Shown in pieces: positions 17,215 to 27,994 of a DNA stretch of 64,000 bases (position 1 is the stretch's first letter; the number at the start of each line of letters is the position of its first letter). Below the pieces are notes generated by a model. It was not told where the DNA came from. It was given only the letters and a program-made list of their open reading frames with translations, and did no database searches. Position numbers and translations under genes: made by a program. The stretch lies in contig NZ_AP022871.1 in assembly GCF_011764565.1 (NCBI RefSeq), positions 2,232,001-2,296,000 on the forward strand. The letters are read 5' to 3'. This stretch comes from Phytohabitans suffuscus (lineage in GTDB: Bacteria; Actinomycetota; Actinomycetes; Mycobacteriales; Micromonosporaceae).

Positions 17215-18062
17215 TCAGTAGGTGTAGAAGCCTTGGCCCGTCTTGCGGCCCAGGGCGCCGGCGGTGACCATGCGCTGGAGCAGCTCCGGGGGAAGAACTT
17301 CTCGTCGGCGGTGTCGGTGTAGATGTTCTCCGTGGCGTGCAGCAGCACGTCGACGCCGGTCAGGTCGGTGGTGGCCAGCGGGCCCATGGCGTGGCCGAAG
17401 CCGAGCTTGCACGCGGTGTCCAGGTCTTCGGGCGAGACCACGCCGGACTCGACGAGCTTGACCGCCTCGACCACGAGCGCGGCGATCAGCCGGGTGGTCA
17501 CGAAGCCGGCGATGTCACGGTTGACCACCACGCACGTCTTGCCGATCTCCTCGGCGAAGGAGCGGGCCGTGGCGAGCGTGGCGTCCGAGGTCTTGTATCC
17601 GCGCACCAGCTCGCAGAGCTTCATCATCGGTACCGGCGAGAAGAAGTGGGTGCCCACGACCGACTCGGGCCGCTGGGTGGCGGCGGCGATCTGGGTGACC
17701 GGGATCGCGCTCGTGTTCGTCGCCAGCACCGCCCCGGGGCCGCAGATCTTGTCGAGCTGCCGGAAGACCTCCTGCTTGACGTCGAGCCGCTCGAACACCG
17801 CCTCGACCACGATGTCGGCGCCGGCCGCCGCCTCCAGGTCGCTGGTCGTGGAGATCCGGCCGAGCGTGGCCTCGACGTCGTCCGGCTGGATCGCGCCCTT
17901 GCTGGCGAACTTCTCCAGCGACCGGCGGATCCCCGCCACGCCCCGGCTCGTCGCCGCGTCGTCGAGGTCACGGAGCGTGACCTCCCAGCCGGCCTGTGCG
18001 GCCACCTGCGCGATGCCCGAACCCATCAGACCGGCTCCGATGACCGCCAGTCGACCCGCCAT
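17215..18062 (-). CDS. hbd: 3-hydroxybutyryl-CoA dehydrogenase, apparent 1-base frameshift
   Basis: ATG at 18062 is chosen because GAGGAG lies 8 nt upstream. The NAD-binding motif GAGLMGSGIA begins about residue 8, and NTSAIPVTQIA, THFFSPVPMM and the catalytic HFF segment are all present. The reading frame runs well to DEKFFP and then goes out of frame. The family C-terminus (PPELLQRMVTAGALGRKTGQG, then FYTY and stop) continues in the next frame. One extra base in the G run at 17288-17292 (five G, six expected) restores a 282-aa enzyme. It catalyses reversible NAD(P)-linked oxidation of 3-hydroxybutyryl-CoA in butyryl-CoA/ethylmalonyl-CoA metabolism. See the finding on homopolymer deletions. 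Confidence 0.85.
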
Positions 18063-18142
18063 GCTCTCACTCCTCAACTCGTTCGCCATGGGTGGATGCT
18101 AAACGACCATTCAGGATGACCTTGAAGTGTCACACTGACGCC

Positions 18143-18469
18143 ATGGCGCTGGCCGACAGCTGGTACCTGGTCGGGCCGCTGATCGCGTTCGCGGTCGTGG
18201 GCACGATGGCAGCCGTGCTCCGCCGGGCCCTCGGGCGGGACCAGGTCCGGGCGGCGCGGCCGCTGGCCGAGGACTTCGGGCTGCTGCGCGTGGCCGCCCT
18301 GGTCGACCGGCTGGAGGTGGCCCAGGCCGTACGGTCCACGCTGCGCCGGGCCGGCATCCGCTCGACGCTCTCCACCGGGCTCGACGGGCTCATCAAGATC
18401 CTGGTGTTTCCGGACGACGCCGGGCGGGCGCGGCGGGTGCTGGAGAGAGACTCCTCTACTGGAACGTGA
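18143..18469 (+). CDS. DUF2007-like small protein with N-terminal membrane segment
   Basis: A 108-aa protein from the ATG at 18143. Residues about 7-25 ([19 protein letters not shown]) form one membrane helix. The rest ([21 protein letters not shown], then [17 protein letters not shown]) resembles the ferredoxin-like DUF2007 'putative signal transducing' domain, which usually has the pattern 'two-residue strand, AQ..., L...GI, ...V...A...L'. The annotation is by pattern only. Its 3' end overlaps the convergent murA gene by 14 bp. Confidence 0.6.
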   Translation: MALADSWYLVGPLIAFAVVGTMAAVLRRALGRDQVRAARPLAEDFGLLRVAALVDRLEVAQAVRSTLRRAGIRSTLSTGLDGLIKILVFPDDAGRARRVLERDSSTGT

Positions 18470-19748
18470 AGGTCGGCTCCTCGGGCGCGGCCACCCGCTC
18501 GATCTTGACCCCGAGCGCCCGCAGGTTGGGCACGAAGTCCGGGTAGCCGCGGTCGATGTGGTGCACGTGCGAGATCTCGGTGATCCCGTCGGCGCAGAGC
18601 GCGGCCATCGCCAGCCCGGCGCCGGCCCGGATGTCGGTGGCCCGCACCGGCGCGCTGGAGAGCCGCTCGCGCCCCTGCACCACGGCGTGGTGACCGTCCG
18701 TACGGATGTCGGCGCCGAGCCGGACCATCTCGTTCACGAACATGAACCGGCCGTCGAAGATGTTTTCGGTCACCAGCGACGAGCCCTCGCTGACCGCGGC
18801 GAGGCCGATCGCCAGCGGGAGCAGGTCGGTCGGGAAGCCCGGGAAGGGCAGGGTGACCACGTCGACCGCGTTGGGGCGGCGGTCCATGTGCACCCGGAAC
18901 GCGTTCGCGCGGGTCTCCACCAGCCCGCCCGCTGTGATCACCTTGTCGAGGGCGATCTCCAGGTGGGCCGGGTCGACGCCGGTCACGGTGACGTCTCCCT
19001 GGGTCATCGCCGCGCCGAACGCCCAGGTGCCGCCCACGATGCGGTCGCCGATCGTGGCGTGGCGCACGGGGCGCAGCTCGGTGACGCCCTGTACCCGCAG
19101 CGTGGACGTGCCGGCCCCCTCGATATGGGCGCCCATCCCGATCAGCATGTCGCAGATGTCGACGATCTCGGGCTCGCGGGCCACGTTGTCGATCACCGTC
19201 TCGCCGCGCGCCAGCACCGCCGCCATCAGCAGGTTTTCGGTGGCGCCCACGCTGGGGAAGTCGAGCCAGATCGTCGCCCCCCGCAGCCCGCGCGGCGCCG
19301 AGGCGATCACGAAGCCGTGCTCGCCGGTGATCTCCGCGCCCATCCGGGCCAGCCCGTCGATGTGCATGTCGAGGCCGCGCGAGCCGATCGCGTCGCCGCC
19401 CGGGTGGGCCACCCGCACGAACCCGCGCCGGGCCAGCAGCGGGCCGAGCACGCAGATCGAGGCGCGCAGCCGCCGCACCAGGTCGTAGTCGGCCTCGGTG
19501 CCGGTCTCCTCGGGGACGTCGATCGAGACCTCGTCGCCCGAGTACTCCACCGTGCAGCCGAGCCGCCGCAGCACCTCACCCATGATCGCGATGTCCGTGA
19601 TCCTGGGGATGTTGCCGACCACGCTGCGGCCGGGCGCCAGCAGCGCCACCGCCATCAGCTTGAGCGCCGAGTTCTTGGCGCCGACGACGTGTACCTCGCC
19701 GGCCAGCCGCGCCCCACCGAGCACCTGGATCACATCCACGTCGGCCAT
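18456..19748 (-). CDS. murA: UDP-N-acetylglucosamine 1-carboxyvinyltransferase, Asp-type active site
   Basis: The 430-aa product has the two-lobed EPT fold: [20 protein letters not shown] near the start, [18 protein letters not shown] around residue 100, and [19 protein letters not shown] mid-protein. It attaches enolpyruvate to UDP-GlcNAc, the first committed step of peptidoglycan synthesis. The active-site loop reads [15 protein letters not shown]: the Cys of E. coli MurA (Cys115) is Asp, as in Mycobacterium tuberculosis, where this gives natural fosfomycin insensitivity. ATG at 19748 is chosen over upstream in-frame starts because homology begins at [12 protein letters not shown]. It is divergent from the adenosyltransferase gene, with 64 bp between them. 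Confidence 0.93.
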   Translation of the reverse strand: MADVDVIQVLGGARLAGEVHVVGAKNSALKLMAVALLAPGRSVVGNIPRITDIAIMGEVLRRLGCTVEYSGDEVSIDVPEETGTEADYDLVRRLRASICVLGPLLARRGFVRVAHPGGDAIGSRGLDMHIDGLARMGAEITGEHGFVIASAPRGLRGATIWLDFPSVGATENLLMAAVLARGETVIDNVAREPEIVDICDMLIGMGAHIEGAGTSTLRVQGVTELRPVRHATIGDRIVGGTWAFGAAMTQGDVTVTGVDPAHLEIALDKVITAGGLVETRANAFRVHMDRRPNAVDVVTLPFPGFPTDLLPLAIGLAAVSEGSSLVTENIFDGRFMFVNEMVRLGADIRTDGHHAVVQGRERLSSAPVRATDIRAGAGLAMAALCADGITEISHVHHIDRGYPDFVPNLRALGVKIERVAAPEEPTFTFQ

Positions 19749-19812
19749 CGTAGAAGCCTCGCTCACCGCCGTGCCGGCGGCCGGGAACGTTGACGGTCGT
19801 ACGCTAAGGCTC

Positions 19813-20382
19813 ATGGCCGTCCACCTCACCAGGATCTACACGAAAGCCGGCGACACAGGCGCCACGCGGCTCGTCAACAACGAGCAGGTCCCCAAGACCC
19901 ACCCGCGGATCGCGGCGTACGCCGACGTCGACGAGTGCAACGCCGCCATCGGGGTCGCGCTCGCGCTCGGGCAACTGCGCGACGAGGTGCGCAGCGTGCT
20001 CTCCACCGTGCAGAACGACCTCTTCGACGTGGGCGCCGATCTGGCCAACCCGGAGACCGCGGGCGAGGGTCCGGCGCTGCGGGTGACCGAGGAGTACGTG
20101 ACCCGCCTCGAAGGCTGGTGCGACGACTTCAACGCACGACTGTCCACACTCGACTCCTTCGTGTTGCCGGGTGGCACGCCGGGCGCCGCGCTGCTGCACG
20201 TGGCGCGCACCGTGGCGCGCCGCGCCGAGCGCGCGGCCTGGACCCTGGTGGAGGCCGATCCCACACGAACCGGCACCCTCCCGGCAAAGTATCTCAATAG
20301 GCTGTCGGATCTGCTGTTCATCCTGGCGAGAACGGCGAATCCCGACGGCGACGTGCTCTGGGTGCCGGGCGCCAACAGGTGA
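19813..20382 (+). CDS. Cob(I)alamin adenosyltransferase, PduO type
   Basis: A 189-aa PduO-type ATR. The N-terminal [21 protein letters not shown] forms the ATP-binding loop, followed by [24 protein letters not shown] and the C-terminal [15 protein letters not shown] and [15 protein letters not shown] helices, all family hallmarks. It transfers the adenosyl group of ATP to Co(I) cobalamin, making the coenzyme required by the mutase encoded 4.4 kb away. The MurA-ATR neighbour pair is conserved in mycobacteria. The GTG of the next gene overlaps its stop codon (GTGA). Confidence 0.93.
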   Translation: MAVHLTRIYTKAGDTGATRLVNNEQVPKTHPRIAAYADVDECNAAIGVALALGQLRDEVRSVLSTVQNDLFDVGADLANPETAGEGPALRVTEEYVTRLEGWCDDFNARLSTLDSFVLPGGTPGAALLHVARTVARRAERAAWTLVEADPTRTGTLPAKYLNRLSDLLFILARTANPDGDVLWVPGANR

Positions 20383-21482
20383 GACCTGGCGCGCTGGCCC
20401 TGTGCGTGCTAGCGCTCGCCTCATGCTCGGCGCCGCCACCCGCCCCGCCCGCCCCGCCCGCCCCGCCCGCTCCGCACGCCCTGACCTGGCGCGAGGTCAC
20501 GCTCCCAGCCGCCGGCGCGGCCGTACAGGACGTCGCGTTCTGCGGCGACCACTGGCTCGCGGTGGGTGGCCTCCCGACCGGCCCCGCGGCGTGGCGGAGC
20601 ACGGACGGCACGGCGTGGACCGCGGTACGGCTCGCGCCGGTCAGCTTCTACGGCCGGCAGAGCACGATCTCCACGGTGGCCTGCCAGGGCGCCGACGCCG
20701 TCGCGGTGGGCGCCGCCTCGGGCGGTGCGCACGGCAACCCCCGCGCGAGCACGTGGCGCAGCCGGCCGGACGGTAGCTGGCTGGAGTACGAGCCGGCGTT
20801 CACCCAGTTCGGCGGCCAGGACTCGGTCGGCGTGGGCGCGGCGGCCAGCACGGCGGGCCCGCCCGCGGCCTGGGCCATCGTCGGCAACTGGCTCGGCCCG
20901 GACGGCTCCCCCGGCCCCGCGCTGTGGCACTCGGCCGACGGCGCCGCCTTCACCCGCACGCTCGTCGCGCCCGGCTCCTCCGCCCGCGCCACGGACGTGG
21001 CACCCCTGCCGGGCGGAGGCTGGCTGGTGGCCGGCGAGGCGTACGGTGCCACGCTCACCGGCGCCTCCTGGACCTCCAGGGACGGCGGCACGACGTGGAC
21101 CCCGGTCCCGGTCGGCGGGCCGCTGGCGCTGGTCACCCCGTACGGGAGCGGCACGCTGGGCGTGGGGCCGGCCGGCTCCTGGTGGTACGACGGCACGGCC
21201 TGGCAGAAGCGCGGCGGCTTCGGCGACGCGAACGGGTGGCGCTTCCTGGCCATCTCCGCCGCTCCCGCGGGCGGCGCCCTGAGCGTGGTCACGGCCGCGG
21301 CCGGCACGACCTGCCACCTCTGGACCACCCGCGACGGCGGCGCCACCTGGCGCGAGGCGACGATGCCAGTGTCGCTGCCTGTGACGGCGCAGACGGTGGC
21401 GGCGACGGCCGTCAGCGGCGACACCGTGCTCATGGCGACCGGCGACGGCACCCGCGCGCGACTCTGGCTGACCACCGCCTGA
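20379..21482 (+). CDS. Secreted lipoprotein with BNR/beta-propeller-like repeats
   Basis: A 367-aa protein starting with GTG in the stop codon of the preceding gene. A short signal peptide ends in a lipobox, ALASC (Cys16), followed by a Pro/Ala tandem linker (PPAPPAPPAP) encoded by a 9-bp DNA repeat. The body contains at least four blades with the BNR pattern S/T-x-D-G-x-x-W: WRSTDGTAWTAV, WHSADGAAFTRTL, WTSRDGGTTWTPV, WTTRDGGATWREA. A lipid-anchored extracytoplasmic beta-propeller is inferred. The catalytic residues of sialidases are not evident, and the ligand is unknown. Confidence 0.75.
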   Translation: MRPGALALCVLALASCSAPPPAPPAPPAPPAPHALTWREVTLPAAGAAVQDVAFCGDHWLAVGGLPTGPAAWRSTDGTAWTAVRLAPVSFYGRQSTISTVACQGADAVAVGAASGGAHGNPRASTWRSRPDGSWLEYEPAFTQFGGQDSVGVGAAASTAGPPAAWAIVGNWLGPDGSPGPALWHSADGAAFTRTLVAPGSSARATDVAPLPGGGWLVAGEAYGATLTGASWTSRDGGTTWTPVPVGGPLALVTPYGSGTLGVGPAGSWWYDGTAWQKRGGFGDANGWRFLAISAAPAGGALSVVTAAAGTTCHLWTTRDGGATWREATMPVSLPVTAQTVAATAVSGDTVLMATGDGTRARLWLTTA

Positions 21483-21820
21483 AGCACCGCTGGCGGGGCG
21501 GTCGGCCTCCGCGCTCCGGAGAAGATCCAAAACCTGAAGATGCGAGCTACCGCGATGTCCGCCGTGCTCCAGACCGCTGCTCCCGCGGCCTCACCCTCCG
21601 CGATTGGTTTCCACGTCCCCTGGCCTGGTCGGCCAGGGGACGTCCGGTGGATCCGCCAGCGGAGGTCGACCAACGCTTTTCGCGGGGTTTGTCCGCTTTC
21701 GGCAGGGTAGGAAGATCGGTTTGGGAGGATCGTGGTACCGATCCGCCCCTCCGGGGGCGGGTTCGTACCACGATCCGCGCGGGTGCATGCGGCCGCGGGT
21801 GAGGCGGACCGGGGCTGCGG
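21483..21820. repeat. Gene-free region: copy A of a dispersed intergenic repeat family
   Basis: This 338-bp spacer between two convergent genes has no credible ORF. It holds three sub-elements also found in the 42.9-43.5 kb spacer: a 57-bp block at 21546-21602 (54 of 57 bases identical to 43040-43096), a long hairpin at 21727-21776, and a stretch at 21781-21815 similar to 43285-43319. The order of sub-elements differs between the copies, so the family looks mosaic. Function is unknown. Confidence 0.75.
21727..21776. repeat. Hairpin element, copy A
   Basis: The outer stem pairs GGATCGTGGTAC (21727-21738) with GTACCACGATCC (21765-21776), 12 bp and perfect. An inner stem pairs CCGCCCC (21743-21749) with GGGGCGG (21754-21760). 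A second copy lies at 43415-43464, with a C-G to T-A compensatory change in the outer stem. It could act as a terminator for both flanking genes. Confidence 0.75.
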
Positions 21821-22258
21821 CTAGTGGGTGGCTAGAAACGAAGAGACCGCCCCGGGCGGGGCGGCCTCCAACCACGACATGAAGCCGGTCACCGTCGACT
21901 TGGCCATGGCGATCTCGACGGGAGCCTGGTGGCTCAGACAGCGCAGGATCACCCAGTCGCCGGGCATGCTCATCAGCTCCTGGCCCTCCGGCTTGCGGCG
22001 GCGCTCGACCACCAGGCCGTTGCGGGAGAGGCGGCGCTTGGGGCGGATGGCGAGGCTGAACATGCGGTAGAAGCGCAGTTCGTCACCGACGAAGCGGCCG
22101 AAGCCCGGAGACCAGCCGCGGCCGTCGAGCATCGTGGACACGCGGAGGTTGAGCTTGATGGTGCCGGCGCCCGCCATCAGGGCACGGCGGATGAAGAGCA
22201 CCGCCACGAAGGCGAGCAGGACGAGCAAGCCGATCCCGATCCACTCCAAGACCAGCAT
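21821..22258 (-). CDS. DUF2550 family membrane-anchored protein
   Basis: A 145-aa protein with a single N-terminal membrane helix (residues about 4-27, WIGIGLLVLLAFVAVLFI) and a soluble domain containing RGWSPGFGRFVGDELRFYRMFS and RPKRRLSRNGLVVERRR. This is the DUF2550 protein that follows atpC in many actinobacteria, including mycobacteria. Its function is unknown. It starts with ATG 10 nt after the restored atpC stop codon, so it probably belongs to the same transcript. Confidence 0.85.
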   Translation of the reverse strand: MLVLEWIGIGLLVLLAFVAVLFIRRALMAGAGTIKLNLRVSTMLDGRGWSPGFGRFVGDELRFYRMFSLAIRPKRRLSRNGLVVERRRKPEGQELMSMPGDWVILRCLSHQAPVEIAMAKSTVTGFMSWLEAAPPGAVSSFLATH

Positions 22259-22268
22259 CGGCGTGCGG

Positions 22269-22549
22269 TCAGCGAGCGGCTGGACTGGCCGGCTGGGCGC
22301 TCTCGGCGAGCACCGTCACGCCCCGTCGGTGATGGAGAGGAAGCCGCCGTCGACGTCGTACGTGATCTCTTCGCCGCCGCCGAGCTTGACCCGGACCTGG
22401 CTCGGCTCGGCCAGCTGGCCGAGCAGGGGCGCGTGGCCGGGGAGCACCCCCAGCTCACCCTCGGTGGTCCGCGCGACCAGCATCTCGGCCTCGCCGGACC
22501 AGACCTTTTCCTCGACCGCTACGACCTCGACCTGCAGCTGGCTCGCCAC
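22269..22549 (-). CDS. atpC: ATP synthase epsilon subunit, apparent 1-base frameshift near the end
   Basis: The first 76 residues form the epsilon beta-sandwich (QLQVEVVAVEEKVWSGEAEM, then ARTTEGELGVLPGHAPLLGQ) and end prematurely at SITDGA. One more C in the run at 22321-22324 (four C; minus strand G4, five expected) lets the frame continue as GGVTVLAESAQPASPAAR and stop at 22269, giving a 93-aa protein whose end matches short actinobacterial epsilon subunits. Like those, it lacks the long C-terminal helical hairpin. It is part of the F1 central stalk. It is separated from atpD by an LCP-family gene. Confidence 0.85.
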
Positions 22550-22647
22550 GCTGTCTCCTCGGCAACTCTGGGGATTAGACCGAGTCTAGACAGCCAACTG
22601 ACATCGCCCCAACGAGGGTGGCGCGTAACACAGTCACAAAGAGGTCG

Positions 22648-23763
22648 TCACTTATTGATGAGCTCGGGGTGCGACACCATGAACGTGTCGACGGTGTCGC
22701 TCCGCACCGCCGCGAAGAAGTCCTCTGCCGGCGGGAGCAGGCGCTCGCCGCGGTAGTTGCTGCCGGTACCCACCCCTTCACCGGGCAGTTTGATCATGGT
22801 GATGGAGCCGGAACGGATGTTACGCAGAGTGATGGCGTAGTCGACGACGCTGTGGCCGCGCCCGTTGAAGACCAGTGACTGGCCGGCGGCGCGCAGCACC
22901 CCGTCGAGCTTGACCGGGTTGGTCACCACGTCCCTGCTGAACGCCTGGTTGACCATCGCCTTGAGGAACTGCTGCTGGTGGCGCTGCCGCACGTAGTCGC
23001 CGCCCACGGTCTTGCGCTGCCGCACGATGTCGAGCGCCTCCCACCCCTTGAGGTGGTGGGAGCCCTTCTTGTAGACCTTCTGCGGCCCGACGTACCCCTC
23101 GCCGTTGGGGTTGCCGTCGCGCCCGCTCCCGTCCGGCTTGAGGTGCTCGGAGCGGATGTCCATGTCGAGGGTCATGGTGACCCCGCCCATGGCATCGACG
23201 ATCTTGCGGAAGCCCTGGAAGTTGACGATCGCGCCGGCGTCGAAGCGCTTGATCCCGGTGTATCGCGAGATCGTGTTGGCCAGCAGCTCGAAGCCGCGGG
23301 CCGGGTCGGGCACCTCCTGGCCGGGCACCCTGCTCCCGTACGCCATCGCGGCGTTTATCTTGTCGCGCCCGCCGCGGAAGTCGGCCTTCGGGAACGCCGG
23401 GATCTCCACGAGCAGGTCGCGCGGGATCGAGAAGAGGTAGGCCCGGTCGTGCGCGTCCGGCACGTGCATGATGATGATCGAGTCGGAGCGCGGCGGCTCG
23501 TTGGGGTTGTCGAGCCGGGGGTCGATGCCGACCAGCAGGATGTTGAGCGGGCCCTTGATGTCGGTCCTCGGCTCGGCTGTCGGTGCGGTCTGGTCACCGA
23601 AGAGGTCGGCGGTCTTGACCGCGCCCTCGTAGCGCGAGAGCAGCACCTCGCTGGCGAGCAGCGTGCCGCCGCTGCCGAGCAGCAACAGGGTGCCGAAGAT
23701 GGTGCACAGCACAGCCCACCTGGGCAGTCGACGGCTCGCCTTGCCCACGCGGCCTCCAATCAC
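22648..23763 (-). CDS. LytR-CpsA-Psr (LCP) family protein
   Basis: A 371-aa protein with one N-terminal membrane helix (about residues 16-40) and an extracytoplasmic LCP domain: NILLVGIDPRLDNPNEPPRSDSIIIMHV (phosphate-binding Arg/Asp), LFSIPRDLLVEIP, DKINAAMAYGS, and RQRKTVGGDYVRQRHQQQFL, which carries the conserved Arg pair. LCP proteins transfer glycopolymers from undecaprenyl phosphate to peptidoglycan. GTG at 23763 has AGAGGGA upstream; an in-frame GTG 15 nt further in has GGAGG and is an alternative. It lies on the same strand between atpD and atpC, behind two hairpins, so it may have its own promoter. Confidence 0.88.
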   Translation of the reverse strand: MIGGRVGKASRRLPRWAVLCTIFGTLLLLGSGGTLLASEVLLSRYEGAVKTADLFGDQTAPTAEPRTDIKGPLNILLVGIDPRLDNPNEPPRSDSIIIMHVPDAHDRAYLFSIPRDLLVEIPAFPKADFRGGRDKINAAMAYGSRVPGQEVPDPARGFELLANTISRYTGIKRFDAGAIVNFQGFRKIVDAMGGVTMTLDMDIRSEHLKPDGSGRDGNPNGEGYVGPQKVYKKGSHHLKGWEALDIVRQRKTVGGDYVRQRHQQQFLKAMVNQAFSRDVVTNPVKLDGVLRAAGQSLVFNGRGHSVVDYAITLRNIRSGSITMIKLPGEGVGTGSNYRGERLLPPAEDFFAAVRSDTVDTFMVSHPELINK

Positions 23764-23837
23764 GGTTTCCCTCTACAGGTATGACGGGATCAGAGGGCGT
23801 GAAGGTTTGCTACCCAAAGCTAGCTCGACATAGACGA

Positions 23838-23893
23838 AGGCGCCCGCCGGGAAATGGCGGGCGCCTCGGGTCGAAAGGGGCAGAACGCCCCTT
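23838..23893. terminator. Two consecutive hairpins after atpD
   Basis: Going downstream from atpD, AAGGGGC and GCCCCTT (23875-23881 and 23887-23893, loop 5) form one hairpin. AGGCGCCCGCC and GGCGGGCGCCT (23838-23848 and 23856-23866, loop 7) form a second, perfect 11-bp hairpin. They sit between atpD and the LCP gene and should stop or attenuate transcription from the atp operon before atpC. Confidence 0.65.
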
Positions 23894-23904
23894 AAAAATT
23901 CGGA

Positions 23905-25360
<1,456 letters not shown>

Positions 25361-25361
<1 letters not shown>

Positions 25362-26299
25362 CACACTTCACTCCCCGCCGCCGCGAGCGCGTTGACGCCG
25401 CCGACGATCTCACTGATCTCCTGGGTGATCCCAGCCTGACGCGCGGAGTTCATCTGCCGCGTGTACTTCTGGATCATCTCTTCCGCGTTGTCCGTCGCGC
25501 TCTTCATCGCGCGCCGGCGGGCCGCCGACTCGCTCGCCGCCGACTCGAGCAGGGCGGCGTAGATGCGCGTGTTGATGTACTTGGGCAGCAGTGCGTCGAG
25601 CAGCGCCTCCGCCTCCGGCTCGAACTCGTACGCCGGGAGCAGCCCGGGCGCGGCCTCGCTCCGCGGACGCTCCTCGACCTGCATGGGTCCGATGATGCGG
25701 GTTGTCGGCGCCTGAGTCATCAGCGACTTGAACTCGGTGTACACGATGTGCAACTCGTCGACACCCTGCACGCCGTCCGGGCCGGAGTGGTCCTCGCCGT
25801 CGTCCGCACCGTGGGTGAACGCCTTGATCAGCGTGTCACCCACCGTGCGCGCGTCGGTGAAGGTCGGCTGCTCGGAGAAGCCGGTCCAGCTCGCCTCGAT
25901 CGGGCGATTGCGGAAGCGGTAGTACGTCACACCCTTGCGGCCGATGACGTACAGGACCGGCGTCTTGCCGTCCTCGCGCAGGCGGGCCATCAGCGACTCG
26001 GCCGTCTTGATCGCGTTCGAGCTGTAGCCACCGGCCAGGCCGCGGTCGCTCGTGATGAGCAGAACGCCGGCCCGCCGCACCTGGGGACGTGCCGTCAGCA
26101 GCGGGTGGTCGACGCTGGCGTTGGACGCGAGCGCCGTCAGCACACCGGTGATGGCCTGGGCGTACGGCAGGGAAGCCGCCACCCGTGCCTGGGCCTTGGC
26201 GATGCGGCTCGTGGCCACGAGCTCCATCGCCTTGGTGATCTTCTTCATCGACTTCGCCGAGCGGATCCGCTGGCGAAGAACGCGAACCTGGGCCGCCAT
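25361..26299 (-). CDS. atpG: ATP synthase gamma subunit
   Basis: A 312-aa gamma subunit, the rotating shaft of F1. The N-terminal helix [29 protein letters not shown] and C-terminal helix ([39 protein letters not shown]) form the family's coiled coil, and [19 protein letters not shown] lies in the central Rossmann-like domain. It starts 10 nt after the atpA stop and overlaps the atpD start. Insertions near residues 165-185 (acidic, [13 protein letters not shown]) make it slightly longer than the E. coli protein, as in other actinobacteria. Confidence 0.95.
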
Positions 26300-26309
26300 G
26301 GTTCGTCCC

Positions 26310-27953
26310 CTACCGCTTCTCTGCCGGGGCGTCGCGGTAGCGGGTCACCGTCTCGTGCCGCTGCTCGCCGCCCAGCGCCTCGGCCTCGGCCTCGTGGCCG
26401 AGCGGGCTGGTCTCCTTGGCCAGGAACATCTGCTTGAACTTCCCGATCGCCTCGTCGAGCGCGTTCGCGATGTCGTCGTCCCAGTTGTTGGCCGCGATCG
26501 ACTGCAGCGTCGGCTTGTACGAGTGTCGCAGGAACTCCAGGAACTCGGCCTCGAAGCGCCGGACCTCACCCACCGGTACGTCGTCGAGCTTGCCCTCGGT
26601 GCCGGCCCAGATCGAGACGACCTGCTCCTCCACCGGGTACGGCGTGTAGTTGAGCTGCTTGAGCAGCTCCACCAGGCGCGAACCGCGCTCGAGCTGGGCG
26701 CGGGAGGCCCGGTCGAGGTCGGAGGCGAACGCGGCGAACGCCTCCAGCTCACGGAACTGGGCCAGGTCGAGGCGGAGCCGGCCGGCCACCTTGCGCAGCG
26801 GCTTGACCTGCGCGGCGCCACCCACCCGGGAGACCGAGGTGCCGACGTTGATCGCCGGACGCACGCCCTGGTTGAACAGGTCGGCCTCCAGGAAGATCTG
26901 GCCGTCGGTGATCGAGATGACGTTGGTCGGGATGAAGGCCGAGATGTCGTTGGCCTTGGTCTCGATGATCGGCAGGCCGGTCATCGAGCCGCCGCCCATC
27001 TCGTCGGAGAGCTTCGCGCAGCGCTCCAGGAGGCGGGAGTGCAGGTAGAAGACGTCACCGGGGTACGCCTCGCGGCCCGGCGGGCGGCGCAGCAGCAGCG
27101 ACACCGCGCGGTACGCCTCGGCCTGCTTGCTCAGGTCGTCGAAGACGATGAGCACGTGCTTGCCCGCGTACATCCAGTGCTGGCCGATGGCCGAGCCGGC
27201 GTAGGGGGCCAGGTACTTGAAGCCGGCCGGGTCGGAGGCGGGCGAGGCGACGATGGTGGTGTACTCCATCGCCCCGTGCTCTTCCAGGATGCCCTTGACG
27301 GACGCGACCGTGGACGCCTTCTGGCCGATGGCGACGTAGATGCAGCGCACCTGCTTCTTCGGGTCGCCGGACTCCCAGTTGGCCCGCTGGTTGAGGATCG
27401 TGTCCAGCGCGACCGTGGTCTTGCCGGTCTTGCGGTCGCCGATGATCAGCTGCCGCTGGCCCCGGCCGATCGCGGTCATCGCGTCGATGGCCTTGATACC
27501 GGTCTGCAGCGCCTCGGTCACCGGCTGGCGCGCCATGACGTTGGGCGCTTGGAGCTCAAGCTCGCGGTAGCCCTCGTTCTCGATGTCGCCCAGGCCGTCG
27601 ATCGGCTGGCCGAGGGGGTTGACCACGCGGCCGAGGAACTTGTCGCCGATCGGCACGGAGAGCACGCGGCCGGTGCGCTTGACGCTCTGGCCTTCCTCGA
27701 TGCCGGCGAACTCGCCGAGGACCACGACACCGATCTCGCGGACGTCGAGGTTGAGCGCCACGCCCAGCGTGCCGTCCTCGAACTCCAGCAGCTCGTTGGC
27801 CATCGTGGAGGGCAGGCCCTCGACGTGCGCGATGCCGTCGCCGGCGTCGGTGACGGTGCCGACCTCCTCACGGGAGATGTCAGGCGTGTACGAGGCGACG
27901 TAGCGCTCCAGGGCGCCGCGGATCTCCTCGGTCGAGATGGTCAGCTCGGCCAT
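26310..27953 (-). CDS. atpA: ATP synthase alpha subunit
   Basis: A 547-aa alpha subunit starting at ATG 27953 ([19 protein letters not shown]), where homology begins; the open frame runs further upstream into atpH. Motifs include the P-loop GDRKTGKT (about 172-179), [25 protein letters not shown] and the alpha signature region [13 protein letters not shown]. The noncatalytic nucleotide-binding subunits alternate with beta in the F1 hexamer. The last ~35 residues ([20 protein letters not shown]) form an actinobacterial C-terminal extension. Confidence 0.96.
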   Translation of the reverse strand: MAELTISTEEIRGALERYVASYTPDISREEVGTVTDAGDGIAHVEGLPSTMANELLEFEDGTLGVALNLDVREIGVVVLGEFAGIEEGQSVKRTGRVLSVPIGDKFLGRVVNPLGQPIDGLGDIENEGYRELELQAPNVMARQPVTEALQTGIKAIDAMTAIGRGQRQLIIGDRKTGKTTVALDTILNQRANWESGDPKKQVRCIYVAIGQKASTVASVKGILEEHGAMEYTTIVASPASDPAGFKYLAPYAGSAIGQHWMYAGKHVLIVFDDLSKQAEAYRAVSLLLRRPPGREAYPGDVFYLHSRLLERCAKLSDEMGGGSMTGLPIIETKANDISAFIPTNVISITDGQIFLEADLFNQGVRPAINVGTSVSRVGGAAQVKPLRKVAGRLRLDLAQFRELEAFAAFASDLDRASRAQLERGSRLVELLKQLNYTPYPVEEQVVSIWAGTEGKLDDVPVGEVRRFEAEFLEFLRHSYKPTLQSIAANNWDDDIANALDEAIGKFKQMFLAKETSPLGHEAEAEALGGEQRHETVTRYRDAPAEKR

Positions 27954-27994
27954 CCTCAGCTTCCTTCTGGGTTCGAGTGGTACAAAGCGGGGCC

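Noticed and set aside
17288..17292. Programmed ribosomal frameshifting in hbd and the other broken genes
   Set aside because: No slippery heptamer with a conserved downstream structure is seen, orthologs of these families do not use frameshifting, and eight unrelated genes show the same single-base loss; sequence error is simpler.
16326..18089. Minus-strand ORF running through hbd and on under the ABC permease
   Set aside because: The second half is an artefact of the frameshift: after losing frame at 17290, translation continues antisense to the permease. The true hbd end is in the neighbouring frame.
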